Positions 43,723 to 50,642 of a stretch of 64,000 nucleotides of DNA are shown one piece after another; the stretch's first letter is position 1, and every line of letters begins with the position of its first letter. The DNA is taken from positions 2,170,001 to 2,234,000 of the forward strand of contig NZ_CP158016.1 of assembly GCF_046254905.1 (NCBI RefSeq), read 5' to 3'. The DNA comes from Pseudaeromonas aegiceratis (GTDB lineage: Bacteria > Pseudomonadota > Gammaproteobacteria > Enterobacterales > Aeromonadaceae). Under the pieces are notes generated by a model. The model worked only from the letters and a program-made list of their open reading frames with translations. It was not told the origin of the DNA and did no database searches. The position numbers were made by a program, and so were the translations under genes.

Positions 43723-45006
43723 TCAAGGCAACAGAGCCCTGAGCTTACCCTCGGGCACCGCCGGTGAGAAGAGAAAGCCCTGCATTCGGTTCACCCCCAA
43801 GGCCAGCAGCAGCTCCCGCTGACCCTGGGTTTCCACCCCCTCCGCCACCAGCGTCATCCCCAGCTTCTGGCTGAGTTCCGCCAGCGTCTGCACCAGCAGA
43901 CGTGCCTTGGGGGCCGTTTCCAGCTCCTGGATGAAGACGCGATCCAGCTTGATGATATCCAGCGGGTAGCCGATGAGGCTGTGCAACGCCGCAAAACCAG
44001 TACCGAAATCATCCAGGGCCAGCCAGACCCCCAAGCGCTTGAGCCGCGCCATCTGGGCGCGAGCCGCGACGGGATCCGCCATCAGCTGACTCTCGGTGAT
44101 CTCCAGCACCAGTCGACTGGCAGAAATTTGATACTGCGCCAGCAGGTCGGCCAACGTGGGCACCAGCTCACGGCAATAGAGTTGCCGCACCGACAGGTTG
44201 ACATGGAGCTTGAGGCGCTCCCCGGGCTGGCGGGCCAACATGGCCAGGCTCTGCCGCAGCATGGTTTCCCCCAACTGCGCGATGAGGTCGCTCTCCTCCG
44301 CCAGCGGAATGAACTCCGCCGGCGCGACGGCTCCCAGCACGGGATGCGGCCAACGGGCCAGGCTCTCCACCGCCAACAGCTGGCCACTGAGCCCATCCAG
44401 CACGGGTTGGTAATGAGCCTGCAGCTGGCCATCGTCAATGGCCTGGGGCAATTCCCGGCGGATCACCAGCTGGCGCGCCGCCTGCGCGGCCTGCCGGCGG
44501 CCAAACAGCTGGCGCCCGGCAGGCCGCGACTTGGCGCCGGCCAGAGCGTAATCGGCACAGCGCAGCAGATCCGTCAGGTTCAGGGGCGCCGCCCCCCCCA
44601 CCACCAGCCCCACCAGCACCCTGGGGGTCAGATGGCCGCCCGCCATGACGACGGGTTGCTGCAGCTGCCGCTGCAACCGTCTGGCCAGCCCGGCCACGCC
44701 CGAGACCTTGGCCAGCTGCGGCACAAACAGGCCAAACTCATCGGCGCTCAGCTGGGCCAACCAACCGAGTTGACCCTGGGCCACCGACAACCGCTGCCCC
44801 AGCTCCCGTTGCAGGACATCGGCGGCACCGTGCCCATACAGGCCATTGATCTGGCGAAAACCGGCCATGTTGAATTGCAAAAACGCGAAACGCTGCTCCG
44901 GCCGCCGCGGGGCCGTCAGGAAATGGGCCATCCGCGCCAGCAGTTGATGACGTTCGAGGGGATGAGGACAGCTGGCGGTGGGGGAACCGCCCTGGGGGTT
45001 CTGCAC
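43723..45006 (-). CDS. GGDEF-EAL protein with degenerate GGDEF, probable c-di-GMP phosphodiesterase
   Basis: Cytoplasmic protein of 427 residues with no membrane helix or sensor domain. Residues 25-165 are a GGDEF domain whose active-site motif reads SADEF (QLSADEFGLFV), so diguanylate cyclase activity is unlikely. Residues 180-427 are an EAL domain: signature ESL (AVESLARWPHP), VNLSVRQL, LEITESQL, the metal-binding DDFGTGFAALHSL, and KLDRVFIQEL. These core residues look intact, so hydrolysis of cyclic di-GMP is plausible. Start GTG at 45006 follows AAGGAG by 8 bases. Its target process is unknown. Confidence 0.88.
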   Translation of the reverse strand: MQNPQGGSPTASCPHPLERHQLLARMAHFLTAPRRPEQRFAFLQFNMAGFRQINGLYGHGAADVLQRELGQRLSVAQGQLGWLAQLSADEFGLFVPQLAKVSGVAGLARRLQRQLQQPVVMAGGHLTPRVLVGLVVGGAAPLNLTDLLRCADYALAGAKSRPAGRQLFGRRQAAQAARQLVIRRELPQAIDDGQLQAHYQPVLDGLSGQLLAVESLARWPHPVLGAVAPAEFIPLAEESDLIAQLGETMLRQSLAMLARQPGERLKLHVNLSVRQLYCRELVPTLADLLAQYQISASRLVLEITESQLMADPVAARAQMARLKRLGVWLALDDFGTGFAALHSLIGYPLDIIKLDRVFIQELETAPKARLLVQTLAELSQKLGMTLVAEGVETQGQRELLLALGVNRMQGFLFSPAVPEGKLRALLP

Positions 45007-45462
45007 TCCGAAGACTCCTTTGTCTAGACAAACGGATCTTCAGATACGCACAGGATGAGGTTGGCGCCATGCGCCAACCTTGCCTTGATGGCCCCGCTAT
45101 CGTTCCCCACCCGGGGAGTAGACCGGAAGCTTTGCGTCCTGACCTTTCGGATCAGTTTGCCATTTCATGCAGTCATAAATGTTGCAGACTGTAAATGAGA
45201 AGAATGAGAATTACAATGAAGCTATTGATATTTTCGTGTTTTTCAAAATCTTACATGGCGGGTTCCTGCCAAATTCAGGCTTTCCGCCCCATGTTGGGCA
45301 ACGGGTTTGAGGCATTTTTTGGATAAGTATGTGTGATAGCCGGCCGACATCAGGTTCCAGACGGCGCAAATTAAGGCGCCAACATGGTGCGTTCGCCTGA
45401 TGACGGGGCCTGCCAGGGGCGGTTTACCGCCACCGGTGGCCGGCAGCCGGGCTTTTTCGCCC

Positions 45463-45478
45463 TGGCACGCCCCTTGAA
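45463..45478 (+). promoter_or_regulatory. Sigma-54-like promoter upstream of a small membrane protein gene
   Basis: TGGCACGCCCCTTGAA matches TGGCACGNNNNTTGCW at all fixed bases but one (A for the -12 C). Transcription would start near 45490 and run through the inverted repeat, the 41-codon gene and the terminator at 45812. The lost -12 C makes this uncertain. Confidence 0.4.
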
Positions 45479-45506
45479 TAATTCAGAGTGCCACTGGGCG
45501 ATTGGG

Positions 45507-45572
45507 CTACCGGCGATGGTAGTCACTCAAGTGTCTTGATTGAGTCACTTTTTTGTCATCCATCGCCGGTAG
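45507..45572 (+). repeat. Perfect 13-bp inverted repeat enclosing a terminator-like hairpin
   Basis: CTACCGGCGATGG at 45507-45519 is exactly repeated in reverse complement at 45560-45572. Inside lies ACTCAA/TTGAGT followed by CAC and T6, a weak terminator. The two structures resemble mutually enclosed or alternative RNA folds in the leader of the small gene at 45623. Confidence 0.65.
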
Positions 45573-45622
45573 TTTGGTCACCATTACGGAACACGGGATA
45601 AAACTATCAAGGAGTGCACGCT

Positions 45623-45748
45623 ATGGACATGGATGCCATCAATGCAAAACTGGGTCTGGGGGGTGTCTGGATTATCGGCCTGGCCATCGGCGGCGCTATC
45701 CAGTTGATGTTGCAATGGTTCAGCCTCTCCCTGGCGCAGCTGCTGTAA
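45623..45748 (+). CDS. 41-residue single-pass membrane protein, unknown function
   Basis: Small gene with a good ribosome-binding site (AAGGAG, 8 bases before the ATG) and its own strong terminator 64 bases after the stop. The product starts MDMDAINAKLGLGGVWIIGL and has one hydrophobic helix at about residues 11-31 (GVWIIGLAIGGAIQLMLQWF), then a short amphipathic end. I do not recognise a family. The structured leader and the sigma-54-like promoter suggest tight regulation, perhaps in stress. It could alternatively be a type I toxin-like peptide, but no antisense RNA was found. Confidence 0.6.
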   Translation: MDMDAINAKLGLGGVWIIGLAIGGAIQLMLQWFSLSLAQLL

Positions 45749-45811
45749 GCTCAGGGATCGTTTCAACCCAGGTTGTTTCTTACACTGTTCTTTGTCGTCA
45801 CTTTTTCGCCG

Positions 45812-45840
45812 AGATCAGCCATGGGCTGATCTTTTTTTTT
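45812..45840 (+). terminator. Terminator of the 41-codon gene
   Basis: Perfect 9-bp stem AGATCAGCC/GGCTGATCT, loop ATG, then nine T. Very strong, and it isolates the small gene from yccS. Confidence 0.92.
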
Positions 45841-45935
45841 ATCCGCTAGCCATGCAAGGCTCCGCACGATAGCATTCTATATCCTGTTGTTCAGTATGGT
45901 TTTCTCTGAACGAGCCCCCTTATCGAGAGCCGCCC

Positions 45936-48050
45936 ATGCCCATGCTTCAACCACGCCGCCTGCTCACCGACTCCCATCTGTTTTTTGCCCTCAAGATCGC
46001 CGTCACCATGGTGGGAGTCCTGTTGCCGGGCTGGTTGCTGGGGATGACCCACGAATCGGTCATCCTCTCCCTGGGGGTGGTGGCCGGCGCCATCGCCGAA
46101 CCCGATGACTCCCTGAGCGGCCGCATCAAGAACCTGTTGATGACCCTGGGCTGTTTCTTGATTGCCACCTTCTCGGTGCAGTACCTCTACCCTTACCCAC
46201 CGGCCTTTGCCCTGGGGCTGTTCACCTCCACCGTGGGCTTCATCATGCTGGGGGCCCTGGGGCCACGTTATGCCGCCATCAGTTTTGGCTCCCTGCTGGT
46301 GGCCATCTACGCCATGCTGGGGGCCTCCCAGGCCCCCACCCCCTGGTACCTGCCCCTGTGGCTGTGCCTGGGCGCGCTCTGGTACGGCCTAGTGTCGGTG
46401 ATCTGGCTGCACTTCCACCCCTACAAGTCGCTGCATGAGCAGCTCTCCCAGGTCTACTTCGCCCTGGGCCGCTATTTCGAGACCAAGTCCGGCCTGTTCA
46501 GCCGGCCGACCAACGATTACCCCCAGCTGCGCCATCAGCTGTCGGTGGTCAACATCGGCTCGGTCACCAGCCTCAATCAGGTGAAGATCATGCTGCAGCG
46601 CAGGTTGGGCTCTAAGGTCCCTCCCCATCTGAGCCGGCTGTTGCAGCTCTACCTGCTGGCCCAGGAGATCCACGAGAAGATCACCTCCAGCCACTACCTG
46701 TACGAGCGGCTGGAGCAGGAGATGGCCAATGACGCCATCCTGGACGGCTTTGCCGAGACCCTGGAGCAGCTGGGCCAGGCCTGCCGCCAGCTGGGCTTTG
46801 CCATCTTGATGCACAGATCCTTTCAACTCACCCGCTCGCCACGCTGGGCCCTGCAGGCCCTGGCGGATCAGCTGCAACTGCATCAGCAGCAACATCAGCA
46901 CCAAGACCCGCTGCACAACTCCCTGAGCTTCCTGCACCAGAACCTCAACAGCATAGGGGAGCTGCTGATGGAGGCCGGGCGCATCAGCGGCCAGATGGAT
47001 GCCCCCTTCACCGAGCCCCTGCCTCCCCAACTGCCCCGGGAAAGTCAGCCGGATCTGCGGGGGCTGCCGGGTCAGTTCACCCCCTACTCGCCGCTGTTCC
47101 GCCACGCCATCCGCATGGGCGTCTGTCTAGTGAGCGGCTATGGCCTGCTGCAGCTGTTCCCCATCCACCAGGGCTTCTGGGTGCTGCTGACCTGTCTGTT
47201 CGTCTGCCAGTCCAGCTACACGGCCACCCGCACCCGGCTGGTGGAGCGGATCATCGGCACCCTGGTGGGGCTGCTGCTGGGGCTGGGGCTCCTCTGGCTG
47301 GCACCAGCCATCCACGGCCAGCTGCTGATCATGGGCGTGGCCGCCATCCTGTTCTTTGCCCAGCTGCGCAGCAACTACAGTGCCGCCGTCACCTTCATCA
47401 CCCTGTACGCCGTCACCGCCTTTGGCCTCTTGGGGGTGGAGGGCAGCACCATACTCCTGCCCCGCCTGGTCGACACCCTGCTGGGGGGCCTGCTCTCCTA
47501 CCTGGCGGTCACCTTCATCTGGCCGGATTGGAGCTTCCGCCGGCTGCCGGCCTTGCTGGCGGGGGCCCTGGGCAGCACCGCCAACTACTTTACCCAGGTC
47601 CGCCATACCCTGGCCGGCGAACATGACGCCCTGGCCTATCGCATTGCCCGGCGGCGGGCCCACCAGGCCGATTGCGCCCTGGCCCAGGCCTGGCAGCAGA
47701 TCTTGGCGGAGCCCAAACCGGGTCGCCGCCTGCTGCGGCTGAGTGTGGCCCTGACCCAGCGCAGCCACGCCCTCATCTCCTATGTCTCCACCCTGGGCGC
47801 CCATCGCCAACGGCTGCAACTGCCACCGGACAATCCCTGGCTACAGCTGGGTGACGAAATCGAGCGGGTGCTGCACTGTGCCGTCCAGGGCCAGCAGGGG
47901 GAGCTGATCCACCTGCCCGCCCCCCAGGATGACAGCCAGCTGAGCCCGGCGGAGCGCCTGTTGGCCCAGGAGATGGGCCTCATCGCCGAGGTGGCCAACG
48001 AGCTGCTGCGCCTGAGCTGGCTGATGGCCCATCAGAAGGAGACGCCCTAG
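45936..48050 (+). CDS. yccS: YccS/YhfK-type FUSC-family inner-membrane protein
   Basis: Integral membrane protein of 704 residues with two sets of about six helices separated by a soluble segment. The first set spans about residues 18-155 and the second 395-530, each followed by a cytoplasmic helical region, the FUSC/aromatic-acid-exporter layout. SFGSLLVAIYAMLGA and RTRLVERIIGTLVGLLLGLG are characteristic. Function is unproven; an export role is inferred from relatives such as AaeB. Followed closely by tusE, a neighbour of yccS-like genes in other gammaproteobacteria. Confidence 0.88.
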   Translation: MPMLQPRRLLTDSHLFFALKIAVTMVGVLLPGWLLGMTHESVILSLGVVAGAIAEPDDSLSGRIKNLLMTLGCFLIATFSVQYLYPYPPAFALGLFTSTVGFIMLGALGPRYAAISFGSLLVAIYAMLGASQAPTPWYLPLWLCLGALWYGLVSVIWLHFHPYKSLHEQLSQVYFALGRYFETKSGLFSRPTNDYPQLRHQLSVVNIGSVTSLNQVKIMLQRRLGSKVPPHLSRLLQLYLLAQEIHEKITSSHYLYERLEQEMANDAILDGFAETLEQLGQACRQLGFAILMHRSFQLTRSPRWALQALADQLQLHQQQHQHQDPLHNSLSFLHQNLNSIGELLMEAGRISGQMDAPFTEPLPPQLPRESQPDLRGLPGQFTPYSPLFRHAIRMGVCLVSGYGLLQLFPIHQGFWVLLTCLFVCQSSYTATRTRLVERIIGTLVGLLLGLGLLWLAPAIHGQLLIMGVAAILFFAQLRSNYSAAVTFITLYAVTAFGLLGVEGSTILLPRLVDTLLGGLLSYLAVTFIWPDWSFRRLPALLAGALGSTANYFTQVRHTLAGEHDALAYRIARRRAHQADCALAQAWQQILAEPKPGRRLLRLSVALTQRSHALISYVSTLGAHRQRLQLPPDNPWLQLGDEIERVLHCAVQGQQGELIHLPAPQDDSQLSPAERLLAQEMGLIAEVANELLRLSWLMAHQKETP

Positions 48051-48109
48051 GCGTGGAGCCGACCCGTGGCGGGTGATACACTCGCCGCCTTGGCAAGATG
48101 AGGTACCCG

Positions 48110-48439
48110 ATGCTGATGATTGACGGGCGAGAGATCGCCACCGACCACCATGGCTATCTGAGCCAGCTGGATGACTGGAGTGAGGCGGTGGCCTACGCCC
48201 TGGCCGAGCAGGAGGGCATAGTGCTCACCGAGGCCCATTGGGAGGTGATACGCTTCGTGCGGGAGTTCTACCAGGAGTACAAGACCTCCCCAGCGGTGCG
48301 GGCCCTGGTGAAGGCCATGGAGCTGAAATTCGGTCCCGAGAAGGGCAATAGTCGTTATCTGTTCAAGCTGTTCCCCAAGGGGCCCGCCAAGCAGGCCACC
48401 CTGCTGGCCGGGCTACCCAAGCCGGCCAAGTGCCTGTAA
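48110..48439 (+). CDS. tusE: TusE, sulfur-relay protein (DsrC family)
   Basis: Accepts persulfide sulfur from TusBCD and passes it to MnmA for 2-thiouridine formation in tRNA wobble positions. The product has 109 residues from the ATG at 48110, exactly the E. coli length, and ends GLPKPAKCL, with the catalytic penultimate Cys. HWEVIRFVREFYQEYKTSPA and KGNSRYLFKLFPKGPAKQA are family blocks. An ATG four codons upstream is also open. 59 bases after yccS. Confidence 0.95.
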   Translation: MLMIDGREIATDHHGYLSQLDDWSEAVAYALAEQEGIVLTEAHWEVIRFVREFYQEYKTSPAVRALVKAMELKFGPEKGNSRYLFKLFPKGPAKQATLLAGLPKPAKCL

Positions 48440-48455
48440 CCCGCCAAAAAATAGC

Positions 48456-48475
48456 AAGGCGCCAGACGGCGCCTT
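48456..48475. terminator. Terminator between tusE and the small minus-strand gene
   Basis: Stem AAGGCGCC/GGCGCCTT, loop AGAC. On the minus strand it is followed by GCTATTTTTTGG, so it ends the small gene at 48477; it may also stop tusE transcription. Confidence 0.78.
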
Positions 48476-48476
48476 G

Positions 48477-48677
48477 TCACAAACCACGTTCTTCCATGTG
48501 CCGATTGCGCATCAGCCACACGGGTTCGTCGCTGGTCTTCAGCCACAGACGATGCAGATAGCTGTAGCTGCGCCGCCGCCAACCGGGCACCCAGACCACC
48601 AGCGGAAACAGCAAGAGGCCTAACAGCAGGGCGCTGGCCCGCCGGCGAAACAATCTGATGCGCGTGTATCCACCCAT
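48477..48677 (-). CDS. Small single-pass membrane protein, unknown
   Basis: A 66-residue product from the ATG at 48677, which has GGAGGG at good spacing; an ATG 14 codons earlier lacks one. Basic N-terminus (RIRLFRRRAS), one hydrophobic helix (ALLLGLLLFPLVVWVPGW), then an Arg/Tyr-rich tail with RLWLKTSDEPVWLMRNRH. I do not recognise a named family. Its own terminator supports it as a real gene. Orientation is likely N-in. Confidence 0.62.
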   Translation of the reverse strand: MGGYTRIRLFRRRASALLLGLLLFPLVVWVPGWRRRSYSYLHRLWLKTSDEPVWLMRNRHMEERGL

Positions 48678-48746
48678 GGCGCCCTCCGGCAACCCAATCC
48701 TGCTCACTTTGTATACCATGCCCTTGCCAGATTCAACGCCTGTCCC

Positions 48747-49196
48747 TCAGCGCCGCCGCCCGAGCCGGCACGGCGGCAGAAAATAGCCGGTCCCGGTCCG
48801 GTAGTCCCGGTAGCCCGGAAAATGGGCCAGCAGCAGCTGCTCCTCCCGCCGGGCCTTGGCCCAGAGCACGGCCCACAGCAGCAGGCCTGACAACAGGCTC
48901 GGCAGCGTCTGATAACCCGCCACGCAACCGGCGGCGAACAGCAGCAGGGAGGCGTACATGGGATGCCGCACGTGGCGATAGGGGCCCGCGCTTATCAGCC
49001 GGCCGGCGGGGTGAGGGATGGGACGCACCCGGAAATTTCCGGGCCGGTTGCACCACAGGCTCCAGAGTGCCAACCCCAGGCTCGGCAACCAGCCCAGCAT
49101 GCCCAGTGCCGACGGCCACTGACCAGACCAGGGCCAGGCCACCAAGGCCAAGGCAACAAACTGGGCGATAACGTAGACCATGCACGGCTCCGGCAA
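48747..49196 (-). CDS. Isoprenylcysteine-carboxyl-methyltransferase-like membrane methyltransferase
   Basis: Integral membrane protein of up to 149 residues. The ICMT/PEMT signature is clear in the second half: LISAGPYRHVRHPMYASLLL (SAM and substrate region) followed by KARREEQLLLAHFPGYRDY. Four or five hydrophobic segments are visible. Bacterial members methylate varied small or lipid substrates, and the target here is unknown. Start is either 49196 or the ATG at 49181 (MVYVIAQFV). Downstream of the tRNA genes on the same strand, 66 bases away. Confidence 0.8.
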   Translation of the reverse strand: MPEPCMVYVIAQFVALALVAWPWSGQWPSALGMLGWLPSLGLALWSLWCNRPGNFRVRPIPHPAGRLISAGPYRHVRHPMYASLLLFAAGCVAGYQTLPSLLSGLLLWAVLWAKARREEQLLLAHFPGYRDYRTGTGYFLPPCRLGRRR

Positions 49197-49261
49197 CAGA
49201 CAGAGGTGACTGTAGCAGCGTAAGCGGCGTTGGGATAGATGAGATGTAACGAGAGGAAAAA

Positions 49262-49335
49262 TGGAGGCGCGTTCCGGAGTCGAACCGGACTAGACGGATT
49301 TGCAATCCGCTACATAACCGCTTTGTTAACGCGCC
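49262..49335 (-). tRNA. tRNA-Cys (GCA)
   Basis: Minus-strand cloverleaf with acceptor GGCGCG/CGCGCC, T-arm GGTTCGACTCC, anticodon GCA in GGATTGCAAATCC, and an encoded CCA end. It lies 10 bases after tRNA-Gly, in the same transcript. Confidence 0.96.
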
Positions 49336-49345
49336 TATGAGAACT

Positions 49346-49421
<76 letters not shown>

Positions 49422-49449
49422 CCTGTGTCCTCTGCTCGAGGACGGGCGC

Positions 49450-49477
49450 ATTATACGTAGTTGCCGGCAGGGCACAA
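49450..49477 (-). promoter_or_regulatory. Promoter of the tRNA-Gly/tRNA-Cys operon
   Basis: On the minus strand a perfect -10 TATAAT, a -35-like TTGTGC 16 bases upstream, and a GCGCCC discriminator after the -10, typical of stringently controlled stable-RNA promoters. Confidence 0.7.
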
Positions 49478-49551
49478 ACTCTTTTTTTATCCGGTAGGCC
49501 TGTTTGCTTAGCAAATCAACAATCTAGCGCCAATTTGCCACCGGCTTGCCG

Positions 49552-50493
49552 TTAGGGTCCCTCCGGCACTGTCACTTCTTCCTCGGGCTCCGCGGGCCAG
49601 GCCTCACCGGTCTGCCGCAGCAAGAATTGCTCCCTCAGGGGATCAAACAGCAGCTGATCCGGCGCCCAGACCATGCCCGCCACCATGGGATTATCCAGCC
49701 GAAACAGCTGCCGCTGCTGCGGCTTAACAAAGCGGATGCTGGGCAGATAATAGTGGCGCCACAGGGCCATCAGGGAACCGTCGGTCGCCGCCTGCTGCAG
49801 GCCGGCATCGACACGCGCCAGTCCCTCGGCATCCCTGGGATGGGCGTAGAAGAAACGCGGCAAATCGTAATAGAACATCATGCCGGGCTCCAGCACCAAG
49901 CCAGGCTGGGCACTGGCCTCCGGCCATTCGTCGCGAATTTCGTTGATGCCGCGGCAAAACAGATCGAAGCGCCCCTTGGCCACCATGGGAAACAGGTTGC
50001 GGTACTGCGCCACCGCCAGCACCCGAAAACCGTTGTGCTGCAGTATGGGCACATCCATCCAGCCCGAGCCCTGGCCATAGAGATAGCCCTGCCAGTCGGC
50101 CAGACTGTGGTGCTGGGCCAAGGCCGGCAGCAGGCTGGCCCGGGTGTAGCAGACCCGGTAGCCGACGATGCCCAGATCCACCTCATACTGACCGCGGCGC
50201 ATGCCTCGCCGCTCATATTCGGGATTGTAACTCTGCTTGATGATGAAGTTGGGGAAGCTGCCCTTCTCCAGCTCCTGCTCGGCGCGAATGGTATTCATGG
50301 GCGGACTGGCTTGCAGCCGATAATCGCCGTATTGTTCCCGGGTCTTGTCCAGCGCCAGGCGCAGCAGCGCCAGATCATACTGGTTGCGCACGTCTTGGGG
50401 GGACTCCGCAGCCCGGTAGGTGAACAGGGTCGGCGCCGCCTGCGCCCCCAGCACGCACCCCCACCAGATCCCCAACCAGACCCACAGTCGCAT
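49552..50493 (-). CDS. Exported solute-binding-like protein, unknown
   Basis: Periplasmic protein of 313 residues. The ATG at 50493 gives a signal peptide (MRLWVWLGIWWGCVLGAQAA) cleaved near AQAAP. The mature part resembles extracellular solute-binding proteins of family 3 in outline: FTYRAAESPQDVRNQYDLAL at the start, VAKGRFDLFCRGINEI as the G-rich hinge region, and LEPGMMFYYDLPRFFYAHP. There is no transporter gene nearby. It may be an orphan binding protein or a sensor module. Function uncertain. Confidence 0.7.
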   Translation of the reverse strand: MRLWVWLGIWWGCVLGAQAAPTLFTYRAAESPQDVRNQYDLALLRLALDKTREQYGDYRLQASPPMNTIRAEQELEKGSFPNFIIKQSYNPEYERRGMRRGQYEVDLGIVGYRVCYTRASLLPALAQHHSLADWQGYLYGQGSGWMDVPILQHNGFRVLAVAQYRNLFPMVAKGRFDLFCRGINEIRDEWPEASAQPGLVLEPGMMFYYDLPRFFYAHPRDAEGLARVDAGLQQAATDGSLMALWRHYYLPSIRFVKPQQRQLFRLDNPMVAGMVWAPDQLLFDPLREQFLLRQTGEAWPAEPEEEVTVPEGP

Positions 50494-50595
50494 AACGCCC
50501 TCCCCTCCCTTGAGACAGGCAGGGTGCCACATTGATGAATTAAAGGTTGTTGCCAGCCCCTAATATTTCAACTTCCCCTCGCCGGCCTGAGGGAA

Positions 50596-50621
50596 CAAAA
50601 AAGGCGGCCCGAGGGCCGCCT
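50596..50621 (-). terminator. topA terminator
   Basis: Stem AGGCGGCCC/GGGCCGCCT (GA in the loop); on the minus strand followed by T6. It lies 22 bases after the topA stop. Confidence 0.88.
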
Positions 50622-50642
50622 GCAGCGAGAGGGTTGTGGGGC

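Larger units (their letters stand above)
45007..45935. other. Structured 0.9-kb region between EAL gene and yccS
   Basis: 45010-45250 is AT-richer and may hold the promoter of the leftward EAL gene. 45340-45480 is full of inverted repeats, including CATCAGG/CCTGATG enclosing GGCGC hairpins, GGCGGT/ACCGCC and GCCGGGC/GCCCTGGC. A sigma-54-like element, a 13-bp inverted repeat, a 41-codon gene and a strong terminator follow, each listed separately. After the terminator, about 95 bases lead to yccS. Confidence 0.5.
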
